NCBI RefSeq assembly: GCF_000003815.2
Contig: NC_049989.1
Span: 16,342,522 to 16,406,521, forward strand
From: Branchiostoma floridae
Lineage: Eukaryota; Chordata; Leptocardii; Amphioxiformes; Branchiostomatidae
Reading direction: 5' to 3'
Length of the DNA: 64,000 nt
The first letter of the stretch is position 1. Every line of letters begins with the position of its first letter. Of the stretch, positions 1 through 12,010 are shown piece after piece. A model generated the notes under the pieces. That model saw only the letters and a list, made by a program, of their open reading frames with translations, was not told the origin of the DNA and did not search any database. The translations under genes and the position numbers were made by a program.

Positions 1-3000
1 CCGCCTCAAAAGGACAACAGAAGCTTTCGCTCGCCACCGCAGGCGGCAGACAGGGGTCACAGCTCCGGACAACGTCCTTCCAGCCGCGACGGAAGGACTG
101 CAAGGTCAAGGTCATCGTCACACTCCGACTCTGAGAGGTCAAGAGGATCGGTGTCTCCACCCAAGGAGAAAAGAGCAAGGTAGAAGATAAAGGATTATTA
201 GTTTGTCCATATCCTTGTATGGGGCAACACAAGGATAAAAATCAGTTTTTAGTAGATCTTTTCATCATTCTAATTTTCTTATGGCAACATTGTTTTACAC
301 TAAGCATGGAAAAGCTGTACAGTTTTTCTAACTTCCTCCCTACTACAGGTCATCCACCACTAACTCATTCACCAAATTGCTTGCTGTGCAAGTCAAAAGA
401 ATTCTTGAACTAAATCCCTATCAATGCTTAACGCACTTATATTGGCCCCGTTACAGTAAAACTCGATAGCGTATCCTGTCTACTTACTGTGTTTGTTTAT
501 CTCTTAATAATCTATTCTTACTTCATGCCATTAACAAGGAAACTAATGAATGAAAGAAAGTCATCAGGTACGAACTTTTGAGTTTTCTTTACGTTCCCTT
601 CCATCTCGTCCTAGTTTTGTTGTCTGTTGTTTTTACTGGTCTAGCAGAGTGAGTCTAGGGACTGAGTTTGCCACTCTTTCTTCCTTTCGCACTGCAGCGA
701 CATTTGTTAACGTGATTTTGCCGAGTCAGATAAACGTAATCTTGATGTTGATCGCCTACTACAGGATGTCTCGGGAGGAGTCGCCAAAGAAGCAACAGGA
801 GATGCGACGGTCTCGGAGCTATTCCCGATCGCCCGCCGCTCGCAGCCGCTCTCGGAGCTACTCCCGTTCTCCCTCTCGCTCGCCCTCCCCTGCGCCGGCA
901 CGGAAATCTCGCAGCTACTCCCGGTCCAAGAGCCCCTCCCCACCAGCACAGAGGAGGTATGATTGATAGTTTTTGTTTGTTCGTTCATTCGTTTAGTCAG
1001 TACCTATTAGCACATAGGGCAATAAGTTCCTTATACCCCGGTCACATTTGGCGAAAATTGATCGGAGGCCGATTCAGCGGCAATTGCCCGAGCCTTGCTT
1101 ATAATAATAACTTTGTTGCACAACAATTGCACAAGGTACAAAGTATGGCTTATATGTGACAGGGCCGGTTTTCGGGTGAGAAATACGCGCAAACTTTGAC
1201 CTTAAATTTGGCTGATCTTCCATCGATACACACAAATATCGTGGATAATGTGACAGGGGTATTACTGTTCCTGCAGAAGGGTGTACTTTTACAGAGAAGG
1301 GTTGCCAGTCCTTCCCCTTTAACATGCTGGAGGCACCTGCTCAAACACAGGACCTCCATTTTATGTCCCTTCTGAAAGACGACTGCAGCCCCAACTGAGA
1401 TCCAGATGTGAACCGGGTTCTTCATCTTCGTCTTCGTTACCCTCTAAAAACCCCACTGGGGTGTCGTGGGGGGGTGGGGGTGGCGTGCGGATTAGGGCAA
1501 GGCAGCCAAACCGGCCTTAAAGGCCTCAACTGACGGGGCCTGGGCAGTGTGCCCCGGCAGTCTGTTCCACTCGACAACCATGCGAGGGAAAAAAGAAAAT
1601 TTGAAACACTCAGTCTCTTTTAGCTGTGATTAACTGATATTTAAACATGTGACTCTCAGTCACCAACTGTTTGGAACCAAGAGCACAACTGTGAGGCTGC
1701 TACCAGTTGAGCTACAGGGACAGTCAAATTGATGGTTAACTTTAAGTATCCAACTTCTTTTGGAGACTTGAAGAGAAAAGGAAGTGACAGATGCAGTTGT
1801 AGTCCTTGGTGCTGATTTTGTTGCTGCTGAATTTTTGTGTTTGTTTTTTTTTACTATGCTTTCAACCTTTTTCTTCCATTTTTTTCTCATAAAGCAATTA
1901 ATTTTTTTTGGACTGATTGTTTTTTTTGTTTTTTGTTTGAAATTTTTATTTATTTTTTATTCTTATGATCTGTTGACCAGGAGAAGACATAAATATTGCA
2001 GACAAAAGTACAGGTATAGGTTTTAATTTTTTTTCTTGCTTAATTTTTTTTCTTGCTTGATTCTTCATTGACACATTTTAAAAAGTTCTCAAAACAACTT
2101 CAGAATATATTGAGTGACAAGTTAGCATGGTAATTGGAAAACAACCATCTTGGAAAGCAATCATCTGGTGTTTAATTTATGATGCAAATTCCTCTCCTTA
2201 ACAAATAGTTATTGGCGTACAAAATTAGATGTAGATACTAAAACCACATGAGAGACGAGAGCAAACAGAAACTTTGAACAGCAAATATTGTATTAACAAA
2301 ATTTACCTAATATTTTGTCTACATAGGTCAGAGTTGCGGCTTGGGTAATTGTATATCAAATGTATTGATAGAAAATGTCTGACAATCCTATAATTATGAA
2401 AGTGTGTTGAAGTCCCAAAGTAACCAGTAACAGGTCCATTAGTCCAATTGTTCCGGACAAGTGAAAGTGCTGATCGCCCAAGCGCATGTCCTACACCACT
2501 TGCCCGATCTGGCTAGTAAGATTTTTCCATGAATGAGATTTTGATATACTTGCTAGTTTTACTGTCATAGCATCAAGCTTTGGTCAACACAGAAAAATAG
2601 AGCCAATTATTTAATAAATTCCATTGCTGGAAGTGAAAATACATAGAAATGTGATTCAAATTTTTGGGCAAGTGAAAAGTTTGTCTCGGCAAGTAAATCT
2701 TCTATGTACTTGCCCAATAGGACAAGTAATTTTTGTAAAACTTGTCCAACCCAAAGTAACACACACAACTCTGTTGTTCCAGGCGAGATTCCCGGTCCCT
2801 GAGCTACTCTCCTGTGGGCAGGATAAGCAGGGACGTCTCCCCGGCCAGGCGCAGTCCCAGCTACAGCCCCAGGAGGTACGATCAAAACTTTAATCTCTGA
2901 AACAATCCAGAGCAAGATAGAGTGAGGCAAGAAATCTCCAAGTCACAAAAATTGTTTTATGCCGACTAGCAGTCAAAACCATTATTTATTTATTGAAAAT

Positions 3001-6000
3001 GACAACAAGTCATTACACTGGGCCAGCCTAGGCAGTCTATTCAAGCTGATGACGGCTGACCCACAAAGATACAACAAACAAATCTAAATTACACATATGT
3101 ACATAATAGGCCACATAGGCTACGTAAGCTATGAGGAGCAGATGGAAGGTGCTGTAAATCGGTTTGTTGATGTTAAAAATGAATGCAGAGCGTCTGAGAG
3201 TTTTTGGTTTGTAGCAGAGTTTTGACCTGGAGAACCATTAAGGAGGACTCCGGTTGAGAGAGACTGGCCGACAAGTTGGAGCACTGAAGAAGCTAGGGTT
3301 TGCCGTGCAGCCGTGTGCAGAGGACAGTGAAGTAGAAAGTGTGCAACCGTCTCGGACGTAGCACCACAAGCACAGCTCCGGGTTGTGATGTTGAACTTAG
3401 CCAACGTAGAGTTGAGCTGACACCAGCCAAGACGTAGTCTGGTAGTAAGGATGTTGCTCTGGCGATTTCCAAGTCTACGAAACTTCTGGTGTTGACGGGA
3501 AGACAGCATGTGATCTCTGCACTTCTTTTTGAACTGGTTGTAAGATGTGGCTTCCTTTACTTCCCTGGGAAGACTATTCCAGAGTCGTGTGCTGTAGGGG
3601 ACAAAACTGTTCTTGTACGTGGTGGTTCGGCAGTACGGGACTTGTAGATGTGTGTCGTTCCGAAGACGAAGGTGTAGTCGCCGTCGGCTCTCTCTGGTAG
3701 TAGGGACTAGTGGCTGGAGATGGGCTGGTACGGAGCCTGTCACTAGTTTTTGCATGGTAAGTAGTCTGTTGTAGTCTCTTCTGGTTGCGAGACTGTCCCA
3801 CTCTAGTTCTTCTAGTAGTTTGTCATGAGGGGTACGTGCCATCGCTCCTGAGACGAGGCGTCCAGCATGGTACTGTACCCTCTCCATGGTCTTGCTCGCA
3901 GTAACGCTAATGTTGCTAAAGAGGATGGATGCGTACTCTAATTTCGTGCGTACAAGAGTGTTATAGGCAAGCTCCAAGGCTTCTCGGGACAGTTTGCGCT
4001 GTAGTTTGCTCAGGAGCCCGAGAACCTTTTTCGACTTACTGGAAACGGTTTCAGCATGTTCTTTCCACCGGAGTGTATAGTGCATGGTGACGCCTAGGTG
4101 AGTGTAGGAAGTCACCTGTTCGAGGATTTGACCGGCTAGGTAGATGGGGGGTAGTTGGACCTTGCTTTGGTAAGCCTTTATACACATAACTTTGCACTTA
4201 TCAGGGTGTAGTTCGAGCCCCCAGTCGGAAAACCAATCGGAAACAAGACAAAGATCGGCATTAGTTGTGCTGGCAACTTCCTCGGCTGTATGTCCGGAGT
4301 TGTATTCTTGTTAGACTGGAGAAAGAAAAGATTTGGCGGAGTGCATGTTGAACCTAGTAGAGAATGAACAGATCCTATAAGCCTGCATTTACACTTTCGG
4401 GGCTTACTAATGACGAGAGCAAAGTAGAGATTATACCAAGTTTACCGTCAATCGTACAGAGGCAGCTAGCCCTGCAGGATACTAAAACGTCAAATACCAA
4501 GCAGATTTCTTTGTTGCGAATGAACTATTGCTTTGAGTGTCGTCCTTTCACAAACTAAATCAGGTCCAACTTCCAAGTTCAGGTTTGGACCTGGACCTAA
4601 ATTAGACCTGGACCTGAATTTTCTGTACTGGTACCCACTCCTAGAGCTGTTTCAGATGTAGTCAGTTAAGTCAGATCTTGTCTTGGAGTTGTCTTGTCAC
4701 ACGAGTGATGATGTTGATTATCATGTGACAATAGACAGGCTTGAAATATTGACGTCCCCTGTTCGTGAATAAAGTGCTGCATTGTCTCACAGATATGGAT
4801 TGCCTCCCTCACACACACTGGAAATCACTAAACATGACCCATTTTTGCTCTCCAGGGTTAGTAGAGGATCTCCTTAAGCCAGGCTAATGCTGAATCTTGA
4901 CAGACAGTAAGCATGACCCAAATTTTCCTCTTTTGGATCAGCAGAAGATCTTCTTAAGGTATGCTAATGCTGACAGACACTAAACATGACCCATTTTCCC
5001 TCTCCATGATCAGTAGAAGATCTCCATCAGGCATGCTAATTCTGATACTTGACAGACATGAAACATGACCCATTTTTTCCTCCCCAGAGTCAGAAGAAGA
5101 TTTCTTTCAGGCATGCTACTGGTAGTACTGAATCTTGACTGACACTAAACATGACCCAGTTTTCCTCTCCAGGAACAGTAGAAAATCTCCATCATGCTGA
5201 ATCTTGACTAACACGAAACATGACCCATTTTTCCCCCCAGGGTCAGTAGAAGATCTCCATCAGGCAGTGGCAGCAGTAGGAGCAGGAGCCACAGTGCCAG
5301 CAGGAGCCGCAGCCATGCTACTGGCAGTACTGAATCTGGACTGACACTAAACATGACCCATTTTTTCCTCCCCAGGGTCAGCAGAAGGTCTCCATCAGGC
5401 AGTGGCAGCAGTAGGAGCAGGAGCAGGAGCCACAGTGCCAGCAGAAGCCGCAGCCCCAGCGCCCCGCCCAGACACTCCAAGAGCCACAGCCGCAGCTACA
5501 GCAACTCCCCGGCCAGGGTGAGGGGTCGCTCCCGTAGCTACTCCCCGATCATCCCTCGCCGGCGCAACAGGGACTCGCCCAGTCACCTGGAGCCTCGCCG
5601 AATCACCAGGTAACGTTGAGGTTATCGTTATCTGCTTGTGCCCCCGTGTTGGTAACAGTGTGTCTTACAGCAAGGACATGAAGCTGGCTGCAAGAATGAC
5701 ATGACAGGTCCTGATGCAGACTGTTCATGATAAATACAGTCTGTATATCTGGATTTGTCTGTCATCAAATATATGGACTTCAGTCAGCTGTAGAGCAGCA
5801 AAAATTTCAGATGAAGTCTTCCAGTTCGATAAACTTACATTATGTTTTTTTTTCGTGGTTTTGATTTTTTATTTATTTTTTTTGATTTACGAGAACTTTT
5901 TCCCATGCTTGCTCCACTCCGACAAACCATAGTGCCGTTGTATTACCTTTCCGGATTCTTGCTGGCTTGTGAGTGATGTATTTTTCTTGTGTCCGTATAG

Positions 6001-8770
6001 TTAAAGTTTCCTTGATGTTATTTTTTATTTCTTTGTGTTGTTATTCTTTTTCACCTTAAAACTAAGAAAATTTGTAAGGAAATTCTACAAAGTAGTTTTT
6101 TCCCATAGTTTTTTATGTTGTTATTCTTTTTCACCTTAAAACTAAGAAAATTTGTAAGAAAATTCTACAATGTAGTTTTGTCCCAAAAACATTTTTGTTT
6201 ATAAGGAAAGAAATTTTTGTCACTTCCTTAGTTTTGTTTTGTGTTTGTTTGGCATTTGGCTGCATGCATTGTAGTGATTTGTGTTTGCTTTCTTTCTTCT
6301 TCCCTCGTCCCCACCGAATGTAGATCCCCCGACCGTAGGCAGCGCCACGTTGAACGGATCAGGAACCCACCCCCAAGTCCCCCACGCGAGCGGGATTCCG
6401 GTAGCCGTCGTGTTTACCATGACGGAAACCGTTCCCCTCGCTATCGGGGCCGAAATCGTCGTTCCCGTTCACGCTCCAGAGATGACGACCGGCGTCGGCG
6501 CCGCTGAGTTTGTGAGCATTGTTTGGCAGTAGGGTTGAGACTAGATAGAAGACTGTGTATCAAGAAAACTTCCTGAAACACAAAAAATACTTTATTACAA
6601 AACATTAATTCTTCCCTTATATTTGCTAAAAGTCTGTCATCCTTTCATTGGAAAAATGTGCTCTCCGTTACGTTGTGTTTCATCGTTCAAAGGAGAAATT
6701 TTCTCTTAATGTAACAGTTGTAAATCAAATGCCAGTTATCATGTTAAAAATTCCACTTTACCCTTTATGAAAAAAACAAGCTTTACATAGCAAACACTTT
6801 TGGATTTACTCAAATTTTTGGCTGACTTTGTCAGTCCTCTTTGTGAAATGTCTTCTACAGCTTCTTGGGCGTGATGTTTAAGACACATATTATTGTTTAC
6901 CCTTTATTATTTTAAAAGCTAATTCAGAAACCCAGTTTATAATATACTTTGCCTCCTCATGCCAATGTGCAAGATGATTTCCCTCTTGCATTTTCCCAAT
7001 GGAATATTTTTGATGCACAGTCTTATAAAAGTTAGGTGTGGATTCCAACAGCTGCCCTTGCCCAAATAACCACTAACCAAGTGATTACTCCAACAGTCGG
7101 TGATTGACATCTGTCACTTTCTCTGCTTAAACCAATCAAACTATGCATATATTTCACCAGACCTGAACACATATTGCAATCAACACAACATATCCTACCA
7201 TTCTGATTATTCAAATTTGCCTGCTGTGATTGGTCAGTGGAGAGTTGGCAGGCTGAAGTGATTGGTTCATGAAAATCACATGGCCAATCATGATTGGTTG
7301 ATGCCAGTTGTCTTTCCTGTCAGGATTGGTCACTAATTCATCAACTTGATGCAAAATACAAGCTTTATGGTGATTGGTTTATCCATCAGTTGAGAACTCA
7401 TGATTGGACAATACAGATCATGTGACCCACCCTGAAGTGTGCAATAGGTTACAAGATTCAATTATAATAAGCCTCAAAGAGATTATAGTGAAAATTACCC
7501 TTACTTGATACCTAAAAGGAGACGACTTTCCCAATGTACAAATGTAAGGTCTGGTGAAATACTTACTTTCAGGTTTTTATAATCCATCTTGCCTCACAGC
7601 CATGATTATCAGCTTCTGTCTACAAATAGTCATTTGTGTGCAACCTGCTTTGCATCTTGTTGTGTGGTGTGGCACTGGTTTGCACCTAACAGGCTTAGTG
7701 TGGCCTTTGCTGTCCACAGTAGCCAGAGTTAGTGCCTGTAATTCTGACGTAACAATCTGCTGACACTGTTCACCCTTCACTGCTTGAAATCTTTTGACAC
7801 CATTTGAGAGTAACGTCAAGCCTAGTTCACCTTTATCTGTGGGGTATCCTATATCTGTTGGTTAACAGCGTATTAAGCATCAATGGACAGTGGTTCCAAA
7901 TTGCAATAATTTCAAAATATTACAGTTTGAAACCACTATAGATATCCTTAAAAACTCTTTGCTTTTTTAAAAAACAAATAACGGATATAGGTAACCCCAT
8001 GGATAAAGGTGAACTGGCATTACAGATTGTCTCTAACCTGTTGTTTATCCTCTCTGCACTTGAATTGCTTGTTAAAGTTCTGCTCTGTGAATGGAACACT
8101 GGGTTTCTTTAACCTTAATCTAACTCTCCAGTGTACCAGTAAAATTCTGATGCCATGTGCACTAATGTGTTTAAGGTTCACTTCACTTTCAGACCTTTTC
8201 TTGTTGCCACTAATTATGTTGGAAAACACATACAGCAGAAAGTTTACAAATGTATAGAAATGGTACTATAGTCTTTCTATGACTAGAACATTACATGAAT
8301 TCTGAACAAACTTTTTTTTAAACTCCGTCAAGTATTTCCAAAATTTTGAGACATTCCGGAAACACTCTTCATAGTCTGCCAAACAGGAAGACACAGATAC
8401 TTTCTGAAGCTAATATCATTGCTTCCAAAATTATGTTTTGAGCTTTACCATAACAGTATATCGTGTTGTTGTTTTTAATCAGACCAGCCCTCTCACAACG
8501 ATCACTTCTCTTCCTTATTACAGCGCGCGAAAGAGACCGGTGCCGTACTACCGACCCAGCCCTCCCAGTTCGTACTACGACAGCGACAGTAGTTACTACA
8601 GCCACAGCTCCCGATCCAGAAGTAGAAGCTATAGTTACTCCCGTAGTCGCAGCAGAAGTCGCAGCTACCGAGACTCCCACAGCCGCAGCAATAGTTACCG
8701 CAGTTACTCCCGCAGTCGCAGTAGAAGTAGAAGCTACAGTTACAGCAGTAGAGAAAGCTATAGAAGATGA
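1..8770 (+). CDS. RS-domain (arginine/serine-rich) protein, 3' exons only
   Basis: This is the C-terminal part of a gene whose start lies left of the window. Exons seen are 1-179, 765-956, 2783-2875, 5376-5609 and then either 6324 onward or 8524-8770. Each junction is AG|gt...ag|G/A/C in phase 2, so 765-956 (192 bp), 2783-2875 (93 bp) and 5376-5609 (234 bp) are symmetric and can be skipped without a frameshift. The product is low complexity, made of SRSYSRS-type dipeptides with Pro-Ser and Tyr blocks, as in RS domains of splicing factors and RS-tailed cyclophilins, which bind RNA-processing partners in nuclear speckles when phosphorylated. No RNA-binding or cyclophilin domain is in view, so the family (NKTR/PPIG-like, SRRM-like or another) cannot be decided. 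The introns contain a LINE fragment and repeats. The exon structure is well supported; the name is not. Confidence 0.75.
1425..1640. repeat. dispersed repeat fragment
   Basis: The start of this stretch, about 40 bp beginning cttcgtcttcgttaccctc, recurs nearly unchanged at 45061-45100, where it is followed by a different G-rich run. That shows a dispersed repeat in an RS-gene intron. No coding capacity is evident. Confidence 0.45.
1981..2013 (+). other. candidate 33-bp cassette microexon of the RS gene
   Basis: A 33-bp segment is flanked by a T-rich tract ending in gaccag and by a gtatag donor. It starts with G after AG and ends in AG, so it would keep the same phase-2 frame as its neighbours and add 11 basic residues (RRRHKYCRQKY). 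Length divisible by three and matching phase are suggestive. The peptide is not RS-like, so this may be chance. Confidence 0.3.
2975..4313 (-). mobile_element. 5'-truncated non-LTR retrotransposon (C-terminal RT region)
   Basis: On the minus strand the frame is open from a TAA near 4313 to a stop at 3129, about 390 residues. It shows the end of a reverse transcriptase (DWGLELHPDKCKVM), a thumb-like region (THLGVTMHYTLRWKEH, VRTKLEYAS) and a C-terminal zinc-binding-like CxC...H...C motif (CACGATSETVAHFLLHC). The RT palm with the catalytic aspartates is missing, so this copy is dead on arrival. An AATAAATAAATAA-type tail on the minus strand at 2980-2996 marks the 3' end. It lies antisense in the RS-gene intron and abuts a hAT fragment at its 5' side. 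The style is CR1/L2-like, but the clade assignment is tentative. Confidence 0.85.
4350..4643 (+). mobile_element. partial copy of the GGACCTG-rich hAT element
   Basis: This matches the right part of the elements at 16932-17364 and 56274-58936. It has the same internal block, then GGACCTG-rich repeats, then the terminus ggtacccactccta at 4630-4643. The left end is missing where the LINE fragment begins. This copy preserves an uninterrupted right end for comparison with the copy split near 22356. Confidence 0.7.
4834..5375 (+). repeat. tandem array of seven 3'-splice-site copies
   Basis: Seven units begin at about 4834, 4913, 4985, 5063, 5147, 5216 and 5351. Each has AACATGACCC, a pyrimidine tract, usually an AG, and a decayed copy of the start of exon 5376-5609 (gtcagYagaagatctcc). 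Spacing is about 70-85 bp, and 135 bp for the last step. Intact AG acceptors remain near 4856, 5090, 5178, 5240 and 5375. Splicing at 5240 would start the exon at 5241 and add exactly 135 bp with no stop, continuing into the main exon in frame. The array probably arose by local duplication of the intron-exon boundary. Confidence 0.75.
6324..6511 (+). CDS. alternative RS-gene exon carrying a stop codon
   Basis: The acceptor at 6321-6323 (tgtag) joins in phase 2 and reads RSPDRRQRH... to a basic tail (RDDDRRRRR) with TGA at 6505-6507. Four bases later a good donor (gtgagc, 6512) could splice to 8524. If it does, the stop lies only 4 nt before the last junction, so nonsense-mediated decay would not be expected and the downstream exon would be 3'UTR. 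No AATAAA is evident just after 6507, which favours a cassette over a true last exon. Skipping it joins 5609 to 8524 in frame. The two forms would differ in the last 60-80 residues. Confidence 0.6.
7129..7410. promoter_or_regulatory. cluster of CCAAT/ATTGG boxes
   Basis: Eight CCAAT or ATTGG pentamers, many as GATTGGT, occur in about 280 bp of the intron between the alternative RS exons. CCAAT is the binding core of NF-Y. Whether this is regulatory or a decayed tandem repeat cannot be told from sequence. Confidence 0.35.
7811..8022. mobile_element. family-A short TIR element, copy 1
   Basis: This is a MITE-like palindromic element with ends of the form TAACGCTAGTTCACC, ctttatccg, ggggtaacctatatccg and the inverse at the right (ggtgaactggcatta). 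The interior carries the conserved blocks tggacagtggtt and gaaaccact. Sister copies are at 11812, 42623, 43605 and 47261. It has no coding capacity. The copy lies in the last RS-gene intron. Confidence 0.75.
8524..8770 (+). CDS. alternative last coding exon of the RS gene
   Basis: The acceptor ttattacag (ends 8523) opens a phase-2 exon encoding about 82 residues. A Tyr/Pro-rich lead (PVPYYRPSPPSSYYDS) is followed by a long SRSRSRSYSYS run ending SYRR and TGA at 8768-8770. A 3'UTR follows, with AATAAA at 9027-9032. This is the longer and more canonical RS tail of the two alternatives. Confidence 0.75.
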
Positions 8771-9026
8771 TCCTGCTTTCTTCTTTATAGTTTCTACCTT
8801 GGAGTTAGACCTTTCTGGTTGTAACCCTACCAAAGGAAGGGTTGTTGCCACATGGCTAACTCTTTAGGTGGATACGTAGGTCTTGGTCATATACCAGTGT
8901 TTTCTTTGGGGAAGGGCAGTTCTTTGGCTGGTAAAAGTATATAAGTAGGAAAACTACTCTTTGGTGCTTCAAAAGAAGATAATTGTCAGGTGGTGCTCAT
9001 ATTTTATTATTTGCTTTCCTTTGGTC

Positions 9027-9032
9027 AATAAA
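9027..9032 (+). promoter_or_regulatory. polyadenylation signal of the RS gene
   Basis: AATAAA lies about 255 bp after the TGA at 8770, with T-rich sequence downstream. It is the likely shared 3' end for both tail isoforms. Confidence 0.6.
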
Positions 9033-10512
9033 TATTGAAAATGATTTTTAAAATTGTGGCAAAAAATCACTGTTTTTTTTTGGCATATAATACAAATAAT
9101 TGGGGGTTTAATATGAGTAAACATTCATAGTTAATGAGAAAATGGTGTTCATTGAGTCTGTACATTGACTTTCTTTGAAAACTATTTGATGCAAAATTTT
9201 GCGTATTCAGGACATCCCTATACAGGCTAGCACTGGTATATGCACAAGTATTTAGGATGTTATATAGTAACAAGTAATATATGTATCATTTCATATTTTC
9301 TTGAAGAAAGATGCCTGCATCTTGATAGAAGAATGTATCAACAAGTCACAAAAGTGGCACGTGTGTGAGGACTCCTAGCTGTTTATGTCTGAACTGCATC
9401 AAATGTATACCTGAGTTGTATGTTGAAAGCAGTTACTGTACTACCTGCAAAATTTCATGTCAGTTAATGAATCATACTCACTTAAGACTGTGGGTCTCTT
9501 AACTTCAAGAAACCTGTACTTAATATTGAAGACATCTATTGCTACGTACTGCTCTGGAGTAGTGTTGTCTACATGGTCACTCTTTGAAATAATGAACATG
9601 TACATAGTGGCTTGAGTACTTGACTGTAGTTGCTTGTATACATAGGCTAGGCAAGTCCAAGTTCAAGTAGAGGGGTGGAAAGTTTCCTTACAAAATCAGA
9701 TTCTTTTGATTTAATCGGAAAACTTGGCCTCTAGCGTCATTAAGACGTAAAAAATCATCAACTTTTGGCAAGAATTGTATGTAAAAAAGTGGTATATTCC
9801 ACCCCTTGCTAGACTGCTATTATGCCAACTGTGTTGGCCATCCTGACACCCCCTACTGGGAAGTGGTGCAGTCTGAACATGATCTTTTTACAAAGTAGAT
9901 AAAATTGGTTCCAACAAGCTGTACATGTATGTATGGTTAGGGCATGGTATTTGGGATGGTCGGCAAACTTGCTGGTTAGATTAGTCCACTAACTTCGTTA
10001 ATGTATTCTTTTAATGAATGACAAAACAGCCTGGGAGGGCTTAGGTACAATTTTTTCATGTTTATGTCTTTAGTAATTTTTTTTCTAATGTAATAATTTG
10101 TAAAATGCTGCAGCATGTGTTCCTTATCATGAACTATGGTGTGTGTTAACAAAGGAAATGAAGGACAAATTTAAATTACAGATTTTTACAAAATGGACAG
10201 ATACTGGCTTTGTCTTTCCCTCAACATAGAATCTTTTGGAAGACTTAAAGAACAAATGTCACAATGGGAACAAGCTTTATATGTAGTGTTCACTGGATGG
10301 ATGTTCATCTCTTCCTCTGTAGTTCAGATAGCAATGGTTTGGGGTTATAGCCTAGTAGTAGAGGACTGAATAGAGATTTTTTAAACTTTTCAATTCATCT
10401 AAATGTATCTCTTCAAAAGTTTCATTCAATACACTCACTCTAAAGTATGTTCCTACTATATGCTTCAAGTGTTATGGCAGTAAGTGTTGTGTATTAGAAT
10501 GCACATCAAAGT

Positions 10513-10708
10513 TACTGTAAATGCAGAAACTTTCGCGGTGGTTTAATGTTCGCTGCTTTCGCGGTGGCCGCTTCAAGTAGCCATGGCGACTTAAAACCAT
10601 GGCGAACATTTTTTGTAAGAGACTACTGTCAATTTAAACCACCGTGAAAAGTACTTTTTCCCGGTACTGCAAAATTAAATCCCTGCGAACTTAAATGCTT
10701 TTACAGTA
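10513..10708. mobile_element. 196-bp TIR element (TACTGTAA ends)
   Basis: It begins TACTGTAAATGCAG and ends in the inverse TGCTTTTACAGTA, with inner inverted blocks of the type tttcgcggtggttt and aaaccaccgtgaaaa. The short palindromic form is typical of a non-autonomous DNA transposon. A fragment with similar sequence occurs near 46010-46080. Confidence 0.65.
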
Positions 10709-11811
10709 CTATTCTTGAGCTTCAACTTTCCGGCAATAAGCATGGAAGGCTGTACCGTTGACATTGACATTGGCAGTGAGATTCCTGTTTTCACTTGGCA
10801 CATATTGATAGTAATCTGCAAACAGGATTATGTACAGGCCCAAGCAAATCTGGAAGTGTTGTATTACTGAAGACTTTCCAAAACTTGAACAATTAAAGTC
10901 GCTGAATTGTGGGCGCATCGCCTTTCCATAGTCCTGTTTTAAAAGTTCCTGTTTCTCTAATAGATGTTGTATAGGAAGTTGTGATCCACTGTGATAAACA
11001 ATCTGCCCCTTACATCCTAATTATTTGATACAACTGTAAATGATGTACTATCCATACGTTTCGACACAGTAAACTCTGACAAGGATCTTTCTTTTGGTGT
11101 AGCAATGTATGCTTGGTTAAAGAATTTTGTTACACTGGTGATGATTGGCTAATTTGTGTGAACTTCCCACTTGTGCACACTCATTAACCAATCAGCCAAG
11201 CTGTTACAGTATGTGTACAACATGCATCCAGTACAGTTCATCCTATCAGTGTTACTCAATCGTCCTATAGTACCAGATACCACAACACACTCAGACAACC
11301 AGGTCATTGTAGTAATACTGTTCTTCTTAGATATCAATGAAATTTTCTTGGATAGTGAAAATGTAACAATATTGACTTGTTCCAACCTAGCAGTACATTT
11401 TTAGTGTGGTCAATATTGAAGGTTGGACTCTTTCCCGTTGGATGCAAAAGTTCCTATATTAGACCAATGATGCGTTTCTCCATTTAACAATGACCGAATT
11501 AGAATTGGACTTTTACACAAATTCTTCATAATCGTGTGTTAAATATAATTATGATGATAGCTGTGACATCCCAACATACAGACTTGGTGTGATTATATTT
11601 TCTTCATGCTCCTAACAATAATAATCATGATGACCTTTATGTAATACCATTTTGTTCGGACTTTTGCTGATGGTAGAATTAAGTTCCTTGTTAGTATTTT
11701 TTTAGTGTTGCCAGGTACTCTTGTCCTACCTTGTATCCAGCTGTACAGGTCACAATGAAATAAAACTCTGTCCAGAATATATGCTGGTCATGTGCTTTTT
11801 GGCTTCTGTGG

Positions 11812-12010
11812 TAACGCTAGTTCACCTTTGTCCGCGGGTTAACCTATATCCGTTATTTTTAAAAACTGTATTTAGGAATATCCTGTCGACGGAAAGTGGT
11901 TTCAAAGTGCCATGTTTTGAACATATTGCCAATTGAAAACCACTGTCCGTCGGCTTGATATTCCTAAAAACTCTTACCGAGTGGATCCGGATGAAGGTGA
12001 ACTAGCGTTA
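11812..12010. mobile_element. family-A short TIR element, copy 2
   Basis: This is the cleanest copy: TAACGCTAGTTCACC at the left and its exact inverse GGTGAACTAGCGTTA at the right, 199 bp overall. It stands just before the 41-bp minisatellite. Confidence 0.8.

Noticed and set aside
550-764. Upstream part of the 138-codon ORF ending at 966
   Set aside because: Only 765-956 has RS coding bias and splice sites. The earlier part is intron ending in ctactacag.
8369-8851. 160-codon minus-strand ORF rich in Ala, Thr and Val
   Set aside because: It is the antisense shadow of the RS exon at 8524-8770.
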